64,000 nt of DNA, taken from NCBI RefSeq assembly GCF_030296015.1, contig NZ_AP027368.1:1860001-1924000 (forward strand). Direction: 5' to 3'. The notes beneath the pieces are model-generated. The model did not search any database and was not told the origin of the DNA. It saw only the letters and a program-made list of their open reading frames with translations. Origin of the DNA: Ferrimonas sp. YFM. Lineage in GTDB: Bacteria; Pseudomonadota; Gammaproteobacteria; Enterobacterales; Shewanellaceae. Of this stretch, positions 25,321 to 35,200 are shown piece after piece. Numbering within the stretch: the stretch's first letter is position 1; the number at the start of each line of letters is the position of its first letter. The position numbers and the translations under genes are program-made.

Positions 25321-27345
25321 ATGAAAACTTTTGATAAGTCACTACTTGCTGTAGCGCTAAGCAGCGTTTTGCTGCTGACTGCCTGCAGTGATGGCTCAGA
25401 TGGAGCTGATGGCCAAGATGGTGCGCCGGGTCAGGATGGGACTCCGGGTCAAGATTATGTGCCGGTAGTCACCAGCTCCGAGGTAACCAACCTGGAGTAT
25501 ATCGCCCACACTATTTCTGATGGTCAGCTAACCGTTGAGTTCATGGCAACCGATGCCGACGAAACCCTAATCAATGGATTGACCAGCGCTTCCATTTATG
25601 TTGCTGAAAACGTTGAAGGTGTTGGTATTCAGCGGCACCCTGACGGCAGCGTTGGCGGAACGGCTGTTGTTGGGAGTGACGAGCCAACCGAGGGCGCCAG
25701 CATTACCGCACTGGATAACGGTCATTATGAAATCGTTGCACCAATTGCGAGCCTAGCGTCGGATACCGATGCGATAATTCGTCTGCAGATCGGCAGCTAT
25801 GATGATGCCATTGCCGCTTCTTCATATGTCATCATAGATAAGCCAGAGAATTTTGGTTCGACCACCACAGAGGCCTGTTATTCCTGCCACGTTGATTATG
25901 CGGCGTCGGATATCAAGCATTCGAAGTACGTTGCTTACGATATTGAAGGCAACGTCGATTTTGTGGCCGGCTGCATGGTGTGTCACAACAACGTAGCTGG
26001 CACCAGAGACGATGACAATAACAAAGTGGGTCCGGGCTATGCGTCAAACACTATGCAGAAGCTGGGACACATCAATCACCAGAGCTTTGAGATGGACTTC
26101 GCAGTGACCAACTGCGAGACCTGTCACGCAGAGCCGGTGTTAAACACCAGCATTTCCGGAAATGGTTGCAGTGATTGCCACGGCGACTCTAACTCTGCAG
26201 TGGCTGGTATCGTGGCTTCCACTGACTCTGAGTTTGATGTTCGTAAGATGCACGCGGATGCATCAGCATTGACCGAGCGCAAGGAGCTGCGTGAAAACTA
26301 CTACTCCGAAATCAGTGCTCCCTACTTTGATGATGCTCTGAACTGGACTTACACCGACGACGATGGTGTAGAGCAGACCATGGCTGAAGGCTATTGTGTA
26401 GACGTTAAGCTGTTCGACAATACTGGCGAGGCGCCTGTTCAGGTAAATATCGCCGAAGAGTATCACGGCTACGACGGTCACTTTGTTGCCTATGCCGGTG
26501 CTTACATCAATGCTTATGACAATGAAACCGACTCCATTGTTGCTCGTGTCATTTCCCACGGATCCGAGGTTTACGTTGAACGTGACGACGGAACTCGCTC
26601 AGTATGTTATGCAGAGTTGCCTGGCTTGGAGAATTACCCGAATGCCATGCTGACTGCCAGCTCCCGCGTGACGCTGATGGATAGTGGTTGGGAAGACTCG
26701 GATAATGAATACGGTGTTTCCTTTACCCTGTATTCCGAAGTTGTCGATCAGAGTTTCGCTGCCTTGGGCAAAGAGTTTGGTCGTCGTCAGATCATCGATG
26801 AGACAGCCTGTACGACCTGTCATAACAACGAAACCAACTACCATAAGAGCGGTAGCTACCAAAATGGCGGCTGGGACTGCGTAGCCTGTCATAACAACGG
26901 TCAGGATCGTCGTGCGGCATATTCTGGGCCAGCCTTTGGTCCGATGATTCACAGCATGCACTGGGGTATTGGTAACGAACTGTCCGGCAATAAGGTTGAT
27001 GAAGAGGGCAACAAGGTTCAGAACGCCGCTGCCAGCCTTAACGCTGACAACTGCGTATCTTGTCACTCTGAAGGCGTTAACCTGGACACCGTACCAAATC
27101 GCTACATGCTGTCTAAGTCCTGGAATGGTGGCACCAGTGGTGTGATGTCCTCACCGATTCTGGCTAACTGCCACGCCTGTCACGATAGCGACGCGGCTCT
27201 GAACCACATGGTGCAAAATGGCGGCGAGAAGAATGCCGTTACCACCACAGGTTGGTATGACGTACCAACTGCTGAATCCTGTGCCACCTGTCATGCAGAA
27301 GGTAAATCCTTCGGCATCGACAAGTATCACGTATTCGAGCGATAA
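25321..27345 (+). CDS. OmcA/MtrC-family multihaem c-type cytochrome, nine haem motifs
   Basis: A 674-residue outer-membrane lipoprotein cytochrome for electron transfer to extracellular acceptors such as metal oxides. The signal ends in LLLTAC (lipobox), followed by a short collagen-like Gly-x-Asp stretch (DGQDGAPGQDGTPGQD). I count nine CxxCH motifs: four from residue 186 to about 287 and five from 497 to about 658. A roughly 210-residue haem-free middle with two Cys fits the split-barrel domain of MtrC/OmcA. Typical members have ten haems in two groups of five, so one seems missing from the N-terminal group. AGGA eight bases ahead favours ATG 25321 among three tandem ATGs. No mtrA/mtrB partner is in the window. 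Confidence 0.93.
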   Translation: MKTFDKSLLAVALSSVLLLTACSDGSDGADGQDGAPGQDGTPGQDYVPVVTSSEVTNLEYIAHTISDGQLTVEFMATDADETLINGLTSASIYVAENVEGVGIQRHPDGSVGGTAVVGSDEPTEGASITALDNGHYEIVAPIASLASDTDAIIRLQIGSYDDAIAASSYVIIDKPENFGSTTTEACYSCHVDYAASDIKHSKYVAYDIEGNVDFVAGCMVCHNNVAGTRDDDNNKVGPGYASNTMQKLGHINHQSFEMDFAVTNCETCHAEPVLNTSISGNGCSDCHGDSNSAVAGIVASTDSEFDVRKMHADASALTERKELRENYYSEISAPYFDDALNWTYTDDDGVEQTMAEGYCVDVKLFDNTGEAPVQVNIAEEYHGYDGHFVAYAGAYINAYDNETDSIVARVISHGSEVYVERDDGTRSVCYAELPGLENYPNAMLTASSRVTLMDSGWEDSDNEYGVSFTLYSEVVDQSFAALGKEFGRRQIIDETACTTCHNNETNYHKSGSYQNGGWDCVACHNNGQDRRAAYSGPAFGPMIHSMHWGIGNELSGNKVDEEGNKVQNAAASLNADNCVSCHSEGVNLDTVPNRYMLSKSWNGGTSGVMSSPILANCHACHDSDAALNHMVQNGGEKNAVTTTGWYDVPTAESCATCHAEGKSFGIDKYHVFER

Positions 27346-27373
27346 CACGTCACCCATCATTTTTCCCTCACTC

Positions 27374-27404
27374 AAAGAGCCTAACCTCGGTTGGGCTCTT
27401 TTTT
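27374..27404. terminator. Terminator of the cytochrome gene
   Basis: AAAGAGCC (27374-27381) pairs with GGCTCTTT (27394-27401), extended inside by TAACC/GGTTG; a T run follows. The A tract on the other side could also stop the convergent ABC permease gene. Confidence 0.9.
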
Positions 27405-27488
27405 GGTTGCTACGCAGACAATCGGTTCGAAGTGCCGCACTCGAATGTTGAGGAGAAAAGGAACTCGGTGCTGCTGGAATGACGCAAC

Positions 27489-29006
27489 TTACGCATCCCT
27501 ATTGGCTAAGCGCTCGCCTCGCTGCAGCCTAGCCCGCAGGGCGCGGGCGGTGGCATCCACCGCCACGTTCAGCAGCGCCGCGGCGCCAATCAGCACCATG
27601 GCCCGGTCAAAGCGGAATTCCTCGAACGCCGAATCGATGTAGAAGCCCAATGTGGTGATCCCCAGTACTCCCAGAATGGCAGTTTCCCGCTGAATGATCT
27701 CCCAGCGATAGAGCAGCCAGGTGATCAATTGGGGGTAGACCCTGGGCAGCACCTGATAGAAGTAGAGCCCAACCCGGCTGTAGCCTGTGGGGGCATCGTC
27801 TGGCCTGAGTTTTAGCTCCTGAGTGTAGCCGCCCACAAGGTGGCCGATGATGGCGCCATTGTGAATCCCCAGGGCCAGCAGGGCAGGCAGTAGACTGGGT
27901 CCCAGAATCAGCAGGCCGACGAACGCCAGCACGAACTCCGGAGTGGAGCGGGTGACAATCAGAAACCCCTGGCCCAGGGCGCGCAGGGGGCGGCCAAAGA
28001 ACCAGCGGCTGCGCAGGGGGAACCATATTAGGGTCAGCAGGGCGGTCAGCAACAGGGCCATCTGGCTCAGGAGCAGGGTATCGGTCAGTCCGGGGAAGAT
28101 CTGTTCCTGCCACAGGCGCAGGAACCAGGGCCACAGTTCGCCACCGTTTTTCAGTGGCGCAGGCACGATGTCCTGGGTGAGGAACTGCAGGATCAGCTCA
28201 CCGTTGATGGAGGCTACCGGCGGCAGGTACCACAGCGCCAGCCCCAGGTAGAGGGGCAGCAGGGGCGCCCGGCACCACCACTTCATGGTGGCGATGATCA
28301 GGTAGAACAGATAGAGCAGGGCGGCGGCTTCGCTGTAGAGGCCCTGACGAAAGGCGGTCTCCAGGTGGTAGCCCAGGGTTGGCAGGCCCACAAAGCCAAG
28401 CACCACTGAGGAGCGCAATCCGCACTCCAGCCGATATTTGGTGTAGTGGCGAATGTGGGGCCAGGCCAGGGGCAGCCTGGCATAAACGAGCCGGCTGATG
28501 GCGTTGGCCACTTCACCACTTCTTGGCAGCGCCTGCTCCGCCGCAGGGTCGACCTCTTCAAGGATCTCTCCAAACACCTTGGTAAAGATGCCGGTGTAGG
28601 GGATCCACAGGGCCAGCACACCGGTGAGGGAGCTCAGGCCAAACACCTGCAGGAACATCAGCGCCCAGAACAGCTCATGAACCGAGCGCAGCAGGGCGGC
28701 GGTCACCCGCACTACAGGGTATCGGTAAAACAGGGCAAGCAGCAGGCCGCACAGGGCGGCCAGGGCGATCCCCTGCAGGGCGAAGGCGAGGGTGGTGGCA
28801 ATTGCCTCCAGCAGGTATTCGGTGGCGAAGAAGTCCGGGCTCAGGGCGCCAGCCAGAAGACGTGCCAGCTCGGCACCTGGGGATACCTGAGTAATCTCCA
28901 GATCTGCCCAGGGCAGACAGAACAGCGCCGCCAGGGCCAACAGCAGGGTGATGCGGCGAAACTCCGCGGCCCGGTTATTCGATGGGCTGGGCAGGGACTC
29001 AGCCAT
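27489..29006 (-). CDS. ABC transporter permease, fused double PhnE-type
   Basis: A 505-residue inner-membrane permease made of two homologous halves, each with an ABC importer permease (BPD) domain; the second half keeps LGITTLGFYIDSAFEEFRFD, like the PhnE C-terminal loop. Fusion of two permease units into one chain replaces the usual homodimer. The ATG at 29006 overlaps the end of the ATPase gene by eight bases, so translation is coupled. With the ATPase and binding protein it forms a phosphonate/selenate-type importer. The substrate is inferred only from the binding protein. Confidence 0.87.
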   Translation of the reverse strand: MAESLPSPSNNRAAEFRRITLLLALAALFCLPWADLEITQVSPGAELARLLAGALSPDFFATEYLLEAIATTLAFALQGIALAALCGLLLALFYRYPVVRVTAALLRSVHELFWALMFLQVFGLSSLTGVLALWIPYTGIFTKVFGEILEEVDPAAEQALPRSGEVANAISRLVYARLPLAWPHIRHYTKYRLECGLRSSVVLGFVGLPTLGYHLETAFRQGLYSEAAALLYLFYLIIATMKWWCRAPLLPLYLGLALWYLPPVASINGELILQFLTQDIVPAPLKNGGELWPWFLRLWQEQIFPGLTDTLLLSQMALLLTALLTLIWFPLRSRWFFGRPLRALGQGFLIVTRSTPEFVLAFVGLLILGPSLLPALLALGIHNGAIIGHLVGGYTQELKLRPDDAPTGYSRVGLYFYQVLPRVYPQLITWLLYRWEIIQRETAILGVLGITTLGFYIDSAFEEFRFDRAMVLIGAAALLNVAVDATARALRARLQRGERLANRDA

Positions 29007-29685
29007 GCTGATGACTGGGGTAGAGGGTGAGCAGGGTGGCGGCATCCAGCTGGTGAGCCGGCTTATCCAGTACCACCTCGCCCTGACTCATGCCGATGAT
29101 GCGGTCGGCACAGGCCAGTGCCAGGTCCACATCGTGCAGGGCCAGTACCGTGGTCTGGTGATGGGCCTTGATGCGCTCGATGATGCGCCTGGCCTGAGCT
29201 TCATCCACCGCGGACACCGGCTCATCCCCCAGAAAGATGGCGCGCTGCTGGAACAGGGCCCGGGAGATGTTGATCCTCTGCTGCTCGCCTCCGGAGAAGC
29301 GCTCGGCAGACTGACTCAGCCGCTTGTCGCCACTGCCGTTCAGCAGCCCCAGCTCATCGGCCAGTTGCTGAATGGCTTGCCACTGGGCCGGGTCGGGCCG
29401 GACCAGATTGGTCAGGTTCTGCCACAGGCCGAACTCATGGAGCCGGCCCATGTAGACATTGAGGTAGAGGCTGAGCATGGGCACCAGGGCCGGGTGCTGG
29501 GGGCACCAGGCAACCTTGTCCTCGTGGGCGCGGCGCAGCAGCTCCAACAGGGAGGATTTGCCGGCACCGCTTTCCCCCACCAGGGCCACGGTCTGGCCGG
29601 CGTCGATGGTCAGGGACAGGGGTTTGACGATCCATTGGTCGCCAATCTTCAGTGAGGCCCCTTGCAGGGCCAGCTCAGCACTCAT
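28999..29685 (-). CDS. ABC transporter ATP-binding protein, PhnC-like
   Basis: A 228-residue ATPase that energises the import system coded around it. Walker A is GESGAGKS (about 36-43), the signature is FSGGEQQRINISRAL, Walker B reads AIFLGDEP, and the switch His lies in ALHDVDLAL. The gene begins seven bases after the binding-protein gene and overlaps the permease gene by eight. Confidence 0.92.
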   Translation of the reverse strand: MSAELALQGASLKIGDQWIVKPLSLTIDAGQTVALVGESGAGKSSLLELLRRAHEDKVAWCPQHPALVPMLSLYLNVYMGRLHEFGLWQNLTNLVRPDPAQWQAIQQLADELGLLNGSGDKRLSQSAERFSGGEQQRINISRALFQQRAIFLGDEPVSAVDEAQARRIIERIKAHHQTTVLALHDVDLALACADRIIGMSQGEVVLDKPAHQLDAATLLTLYPSHQHG

Positions 29686-29692
29686 GCTCGCC

Positions 29693-30541
29693 TTAGTCCA
29701 TCAGGCCGATGGATTTGGCGGTGTCCTTGATGGGGGCGTAGTCGGCGTTGGTGGCCGGTACAAAGCTGGAGCGTGGGAAGGCGTTCAGCAGTTTCTCATC
29801 CTTCATCTCCAGCAGCGCCTTGGTCACCTTGGCTTTGAAGCCTTCACCGTACTGGGCGTCCACATCACCACGAATGGTCCACTGGTAGTCGGGGTAGGTG
29901 GGGGTCTCCCAGATCACCTTCACCTTGCTGGTGTCCACTTTGCCGGCGGCCAGCTCAGATTCCCACACCTTGTAGTTCACCGCGCCAACCTGGTAGCTTC
30001 CAGCCTGAACCAGGGCGATGGTGCGGCTGTGGTCGCCACTGAAGCCCACTTTACGGAAGCTCTTGTTGGGGGCTTCCTGGAAAGCTTCGCGCAGGTAGAA
30101 CTCGGGCATCAGACGACCTGAGGTGGAGCCCTTGGAACCGAAGGTGAAGGTCATCCCTTTCATCGCCTGCTGCAGGGAGGCGGCGGCATCCAGACCGGTG
30201 CTGGTGTGAGCAATGATGTAGGACTTGAAGAACTGATCTTCGTAGCCCTGGGCGATCGCTTCGCTGCCGGGCACCCGGGCACGGGCCTGTACGCCGGAGA
30301 GGCCACCGAACCAGGCCAGCTGTACCTGGTTATTGCGGAACGCAGTGATGGAGGCGGCGTAGGACTTCACCGGGATGTACTTCACCTCGACACCCAGCTC
30401 GCCGGTCAGGTAGTCGGCAACCTGGTCGAAACGGCTGCGCAGCTTGGACTCATCCTGATCCGGGATGGCGGTAAAGGTAAAGGTTTGAGCGGAAACCAGG
30501 GGGGCAACCGCCAGGGTCAGCAGGGCAATCAGTCGACGCAT
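29693..30541 (-). CDS. Periplasmic binding protein, phosphonate/selenate type
   Basis: A 282-residue periplasmic solute-binding protein with a signal peptide cleaved near VSAQ (residue 18). It follows the PhnD-like fold: FTAIPDQDESKLRSRF at the N terminus, WFGGLSGVQAR, FTFGSKGSTSGRLMP and QVGAVNYKVWE. This pattern matches the subgroup annotated as putative selenate-binding proteins, a role proposed from genome context rather than proven. Phosphonate, phosphite or another oxyanion remain possible. No phn catabolic genes or selenium genes are in the window. It leads the operon and has a plausible promoter of its own. Confidence 0.85.
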   Translation of the reverse strand: MRRLIALLTLAVAPLVSAQTFTFTAIPDQDESKLRSRFDQVADYLTGELGVEVKYIPVKSYAASITAFRNNQVQLAWFGGLSGVQARARVPGSEAIAQGYEDQFFKSYIIAHTSTGLDAAASLQQAMKGMTFTFGSKGSTSGRLMPEFYLREAFQEAPNKSFRKVGFSGDHSRTIALVQAGSYQVGAVNYKVWESELAAGKVDTSKVKVIWETPTYPDYQWTIRGDVDAQYGEGFKAKVTKALLEMKDEKLLNAFPRSSFVPATNADYAPIKDTAKSIGLMD

Positions 30542-30603
30542 GGCTCTATGATTCCTAAAGTGGATTGTGGCCAGGAGGCCGGAATTCGGTTCAAGGGGGC
30601 AAT

Positions 30604-30632
30604 ATGTTACGCCGAATTTATGGCATTGATAA
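30604..30632 (-). promoter_or_regulatory. Possible promoter of the ABC importer operon
   Basis: On the minus strand TTATCA (30632-30627) and TAACAT (30609-30604) are separated by 17 bases, each matching four of six consensus positions. The start would lie about 55 bases ahead of the binding-protein gene. No operator was recognised. Confidence 0.35.
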
Positions 30633-30639
30633 GTCGAGT

Positions 30640-31284
30640 TTAGTTACTTGGCCACAGAGTAGGCGGATCGCCGGGTTGCCAGGGGGAAAACTTGCCCATG
30701 ATGCGTCCATAGAGCTCCCCCTCCATCCACCAAGTCAGCCATCGGCTTAAACCCGGGTAGTGTGCGTCAAACCAGGGGCGGTCTACCATGGCGTACTGGC
30801 GGATAAAGGGCAGCAGCGCCGCATCCGCCAGGGTCAGCCTGCTGCCTAGTAGCCACGGCGTGTCGGTCAGCATGGATTCCAGCCGGTCGAGCCAGGGCTG
30901 GGATTTTTGCCGGTACCACTGCTGAGGGTGGGGGTGGCGGTCGGCGTATTTGTATCTGTCCAGCCAGTGCTTGAATTCGCCGTCGTTTCTCTGGATAAGC
31001 TCCAGGGTCAGTCGTTGCTGTTCGGGGGACTCTGGCCACCACTGTTTCGGGTCCGCCTGACCCAGCGCCCACAGCATGATCTCCAGGCTGTGCTCCAGTA
31101 CCCGGCCATCGGCCAGTTGCAGTACCGGCACTGTGCCCTTGGGCGACAGGGCCAACAGTTCCCTGGGCTTGTCTTTCAGCACCACCTCCCTGAGGTCCAT
31201 GGGTTGTCCCAGGTAGGCCAGGGCCAGCCGCGCCCTCATGGCATAGGGGCAGCGGCGGAAGCTGTACAGGATTGGTTGCGTCAT
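30640..31284 (-). CDS. Glutathione S-transferase family protein
   Basis: A 214-residue soluble protein. The N-terminal thioredoxin-like domain has the active-site motif RRCPYAMRAR (Cys about residue 12) and KGTVPVLQLADG with the cis-Pro, then the glutathione-contacting LEHSLEI. The C-terminal half is all-helical, with LTLADAALLPFIRQ. A Cys active site suggests a thiol-transferase or omega-like class. Its ATG overlaps the stop of the upstream PepSY gene (ATGA). The reaction is unknown. Confidence 0.9.
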   Translation of the reverse strand: MTQPILYSFRRCPYAMRARLALAYLGQPMDLREVVLKDKPRELLALSPKGTVPVLQLADGRVLEHSLEIMLWALGQADPKQWWPESPEQQRLTLELIQRNDGEFKHWLDRYKYADRHPHPQQWYRQKSQPWLDRLESMLTDTPWLLGSRLTLADAALLPFIRQYAMVDRPWFDAHYPGLSRWLTWWMEGELYGRIMGKFSPWQPGDPPTLWPSN

Positions 31285-32000
31285 CCGCGGGCTCTTTTAT
31301 GCTTGGTCAGTCGCCGTCCCAGGCTCTGACGCAGGCCGCCAACGGCCAGAACACAGCCGGAGAGGGCGAACAGCAGGGCACTGACCGAGAAGATCATCAG
31401 CAAAGGATTGTTGAAATCCTCCCCCTCACCATAGTCCATGATGTGCAGCTTCCACAGCAGGTCAAACCCAACCCAGGCGTCGTTTCTCACCGTCACCAGG
31501 GTGCCATAGGCATCAAAATAGAGGCGGGTGCCGGGGCCGTCGTTGGCCTCGACCAGCCACAGATCGGTTCGTCCACCCACCTCATCCACCAGCCCAGCCA
31601 CCTTGGGCGCCACGGTGTCGAGGAACTTTGGCGAGTTCAGGGATCCCGGACCGGTGTAGAGGGTTTGGGCGAAACGGGCGATGGCGTCCTTGTCGATGGG
31701 AAGGGCCTCATGACCGGTGTGGACGGAGAACACGCTCTGGCCGGTCTTGAGCAGAGGGCCCTGTGCCGATGGGCTCATGGTCAGCGACTCCAGGGGCTCG
31801 TCCATGTAGCGAATGGTTTCGGACACCGCCAGGGGATCGGCGGTGATGGCCGGGGGCTGATAGTAGTCCTGGCTCTTTACCAGAGGCTTGAAGGGGACCA
31901 GGGCGAAGTAGGCGCCCCCGGCAATCCACAGGGTGACCTGAATAAAGACAAAGTAGCTTAGGATTTTGTGCAGCTTCCTGGCTGGTTTTAACAGCGACAT
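31281..32000 (-). CDS. PepSY-associated membrane protein
   Basis: A 239-residue protein with an N-terminal helix (about 12-32) and a C-terminal helix (about 205-227), enclosing a periplasmic part that resembles PepSY-type domains (LYFDAYGTLVTVRND). KLHKI at the start and WKLHIMDYGEG near the end are typical of the PepSY-TM family, whose His residues may bind haem. Starts at 32000 (chosen, conserved MSLLKPARKLHK) and 32042 are possible. It overlaps the GST gene by four bases, so the two form an operon that may run on into the ABC importer genes. Confidence 0.78.
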   Translation of the reverse strand: MSLLKPARKLHKILSYFVFIQVTLWIAGGAYFALVPFKPLVKSQDYYQPPAITADPLAVSETIRYMDEPLESLTMSPSAQGPLLKTGQSVFSVHTGHEALPIDKDAIARFAQTLYTGPGSLNSPKFLDTVAPKVAGLVDEVGGRTDLWLVEANDGPGTRLYFDAYGTLVTVRNDAWVGFDLLWKLHIMDYGEGEDFNNPLLMIFSVSALLFALSGCVLAVGGLRQSLGRRLTKHKRARG

Positions 32001-32228
32001 GAGGGCTGTGACACTCCCTGAATTATTATTTGGGCACAACATAAAGGATCCCGTGGCTGTCCGTCAAAATCCAGCGTCGGTCCAACAAGCTCCGACGGGG
32101 TTATGAACAGTGCTTTGGGCTCTGCTGATGGATTTGTCACCCCTTGGTTGCCTGAGTGTCGCAAGCCATAGAGCCAGGCCCGAATTCTCGTTATGATTGG
32201 CAGACTTAGCTTAGCAATGGATGCGTCG

Positions 32229-35200
32229 ATGTCGGCTCAACTTCAACCCGGTCTCTCCATCATTCACGCCAACCAGATGGAGGACCTGCGCGATCTGCTG
32301 GTGCAGTGGGTCCGCCACCACCCGCTGGCCCCTCTGGAGCGGGAACTGTTCCTGGTGCAGAGTAACGGCATGGCCCAGTGGCTGAAGCTGGCCTTCGCAT
32401 CGGACCCACAGCTGAAGATCGCCGCCGCCCAGGAGATGCAGCTGCCCTCCCGCTTCCTGTGGGAAAGCTACCGCACCGTATTGGGTGCCGAGGCGGTACC
32501 CAAGGATTCCCCCTTTGACAAACCCAGGCTTCGCTGGCGCATCCTCAAGCTGTTGCCGCAACTGCTCAGTCAGGAAGCCTTTGCGCCGCTGCGCCGTTTC
32601 CTGGAGCAGGATGACGATCTGCGCAAGCGGGATCAGCTGGCGGAGCAGCTGGCGGATCTGTTCGACCAATATCAGGTATACCGGGCGGACTGGCTCGATG
32701 CCTGGGCGGTCGGCCGGGACGAGATAGTCGATGGTGAGGGACGCAGCCAGCCTCTGGAGGAGGAGCTGTGCTGGCAGCCCAGGTTGTGGCGCGCCTTGAT
32801 TGCCGACATGGCGCCTCACTGGCGGGGCAGCAGCCGGGCTTCCCTGCATCAGCATTTTATTCAGGCGCTGGAGAGTGCCGAGTCCCGTCCCCCTGGCTTG
32901 CCCAGGCGGCTGTTGGTGTTTGGCATCAGCGCCTTGCCTCAGCAGGCGGTGGAAGCCCTCAAGGCGCTGGCTAAGCACTGTCAGATCCTGCTTTGTGTGC
33001 AGAACCCCTGTCAGCACTTCTGGGCGGACATCGTCGAGGACCGGGAGCTGTTGCGGCGCGAGCTGGCTCGGGCCAGGCACAACCCCAAGCCCGGCACTCC
33101 GGAACTGCTCTCCCTGGAACAGATGCATCAGCACGCCAACCCCTTGCTGGCGGCCTGGGGCAAGCAGGGTAGGGACTACATCGGCATGCTCTATGGCATC
33201 GACGAGCCGGATCAGTACCGCAGCCATTTTCAGAGCATCGATCTCTGGTCCTCTCCCATGGACCTGGGGCCGGCGACCATGTTGAGGCGGATGCAGCAGG
33301 GGATCTTCGATCTGGATCCTATGCCGGAGACCCCCTGGCCGGCAGCCAGCGAGGATCACAGCCTGGCGTTCCACCTGGCCCACAGCCGTCAGCGTGAAGT
33401 GGAGATCCTGCACGATCAACTGCTGCAGCGCTTCCAGGAGGAGCCGGATCTGAGCCCCTCCGAGGTGATCGTCATGATGCCGGATGTGGATCTCTACGCC
33501 CCCCACATTGAGGCGGTGTTTGGCCACCTGGAGCGGGACGACAACCGTTACATCCCCTATACCATCGCCGATCGACCGGAGCGCGGCCATCAGGTGGTGG
33601 TGCTGGCCCTGGAGAAGCTGCTGCATCTGCCCCGATCCCGCTTTGCGGTGTCCGAACTGATGGAGCTGCTGTCGGTGCCGGCCCTGCGTGCCCGTTTTGG
33701 CATCGACGAGACCGAACTGGCCCTGCTGGGACGCTGGGTCGAGCAGGCGGGCATCCGCTGGGGCCTGGATGGCGAGCAGCGTCATGCCCTGGAGCTGCCC
33801 GCGCAGCTGGAGCAGAATACCTGGCGCTTCGGCCTCAAGCGGATGCTGCTGGGTTACGCCGTCGGTGACGGCGAAGCCTGGTGCGGCATCGAGCCCCTGG
33901 ACGAGGTGGGCGGCCTGGATGCGGCCCTGGTGGGTAAACTCAGCCTGCTCATCGACCGGTTGGGTGAGTTGTGGCAGCAGCTGGGTCAGAGTCACACACC
34001 GGCCAAGTGGCACCAGCTGCTGCGGGAAACCGCAGAGTCGCTGTTCGAGCCCCAGGATGAGCAGGAGACCCTGCTCCTGACCCGGCTGCAGGATGCCATG
34101 GCCCACTGGCTGGAGGCCTGCGACGAGGCTCAGCTGGAGGAGGCGCTGCCCATTACCGTGGTGCGGGAGGTGGCCCTGGCCCCCTTCGGCGAGGAGGGGG
34201 TGTCCCAGCGCTTCCTGGCCGGTAAGGTCAACTTCTGTACCCTGATGCCCATGAGGGCGATCCCCTTCAAGCAGGTGTGCTTGCTGGGGATGAATGACGG
34301 CGACTACCCCAGGAGCCGTCCGCCCCTGGACTTCGACCTGATGGCGCTGCGTGGTCAGTACCGCCCCGGGGATCGTTCCCGCCGCGAAGATGATCGCTAC
34401 CTGTTTCTCGAGGCGCTGCTGGCGGCCCGCAGCCAACTCTACATCAGCTATGTGGGGCGCAATGTCCGCGACAACACCGAGCGCACCCCTTCGGTGCTGG
34501 TGGGCCAACTCAGGGATTACCTGGCCAGTGCCTTCGAAGGTGGCGAGGCCCTGATAGAGCGCCTCACCTGCGTTCATCCGCTGCAACCCTTCTCCAGCAG
34601 CTATTTTGATGCCCGGTCAGGGGAACTCTTCTCCTATGGCCGGGAGTGGTGCCAGGTGCATACGCCGCCGGACACCCAGGTGCAATCGCAGATGGAGAGC
34701 TGGCAGGGGGAGGAGCCCATCGAACTGCGCGCCCTAGTGGGGCTGCTCAAGGATCCGGTGGGCTGCTTTATGAATAAGCGTCTCGGGGTGTGGTTCAATC
34801 TGGAGGTGGCGGCCAGCGAGGACTTAGAGCCTTTCGCCCTGGATAACCTGCAGCGTTACCTGCTCAGAGAGGAGCTGCTGGGTGAGCTCTATCTGGGCGA
34901 GCCGGACGGGGCCGAGGGCGCCGTGGACCATACCCTGTCCCGACTCACCGGCCGGGGGCAGCTGCCGATGAAGGGGTTCGCCGCGCTGGCGGGGGATGAC
35001 CTGACCCGCCCGGCGGTGGAGGCGTTCGAGTCTCTGCGCCGCTACACCGCCAACCTGGAACTGGTGGAAACCTCCCTGGAGCTTCGGGCCGAGGTGCCCG
35101 GCCTGGCCCTGGAGGATTGGCTAAGTCGCCTCTATCGCAGTAGTGATGGCCACTGGCACCAGGTGGAGGTGCGCCCGGCGGTGCTGGCCACCGACAAGGG

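Noticed and set aside
32211-34586. 791-codon minus-strand frame opposite recC
   Set aside because: Same kind of antisense shadow, no ribosome binding site or family resemblance.
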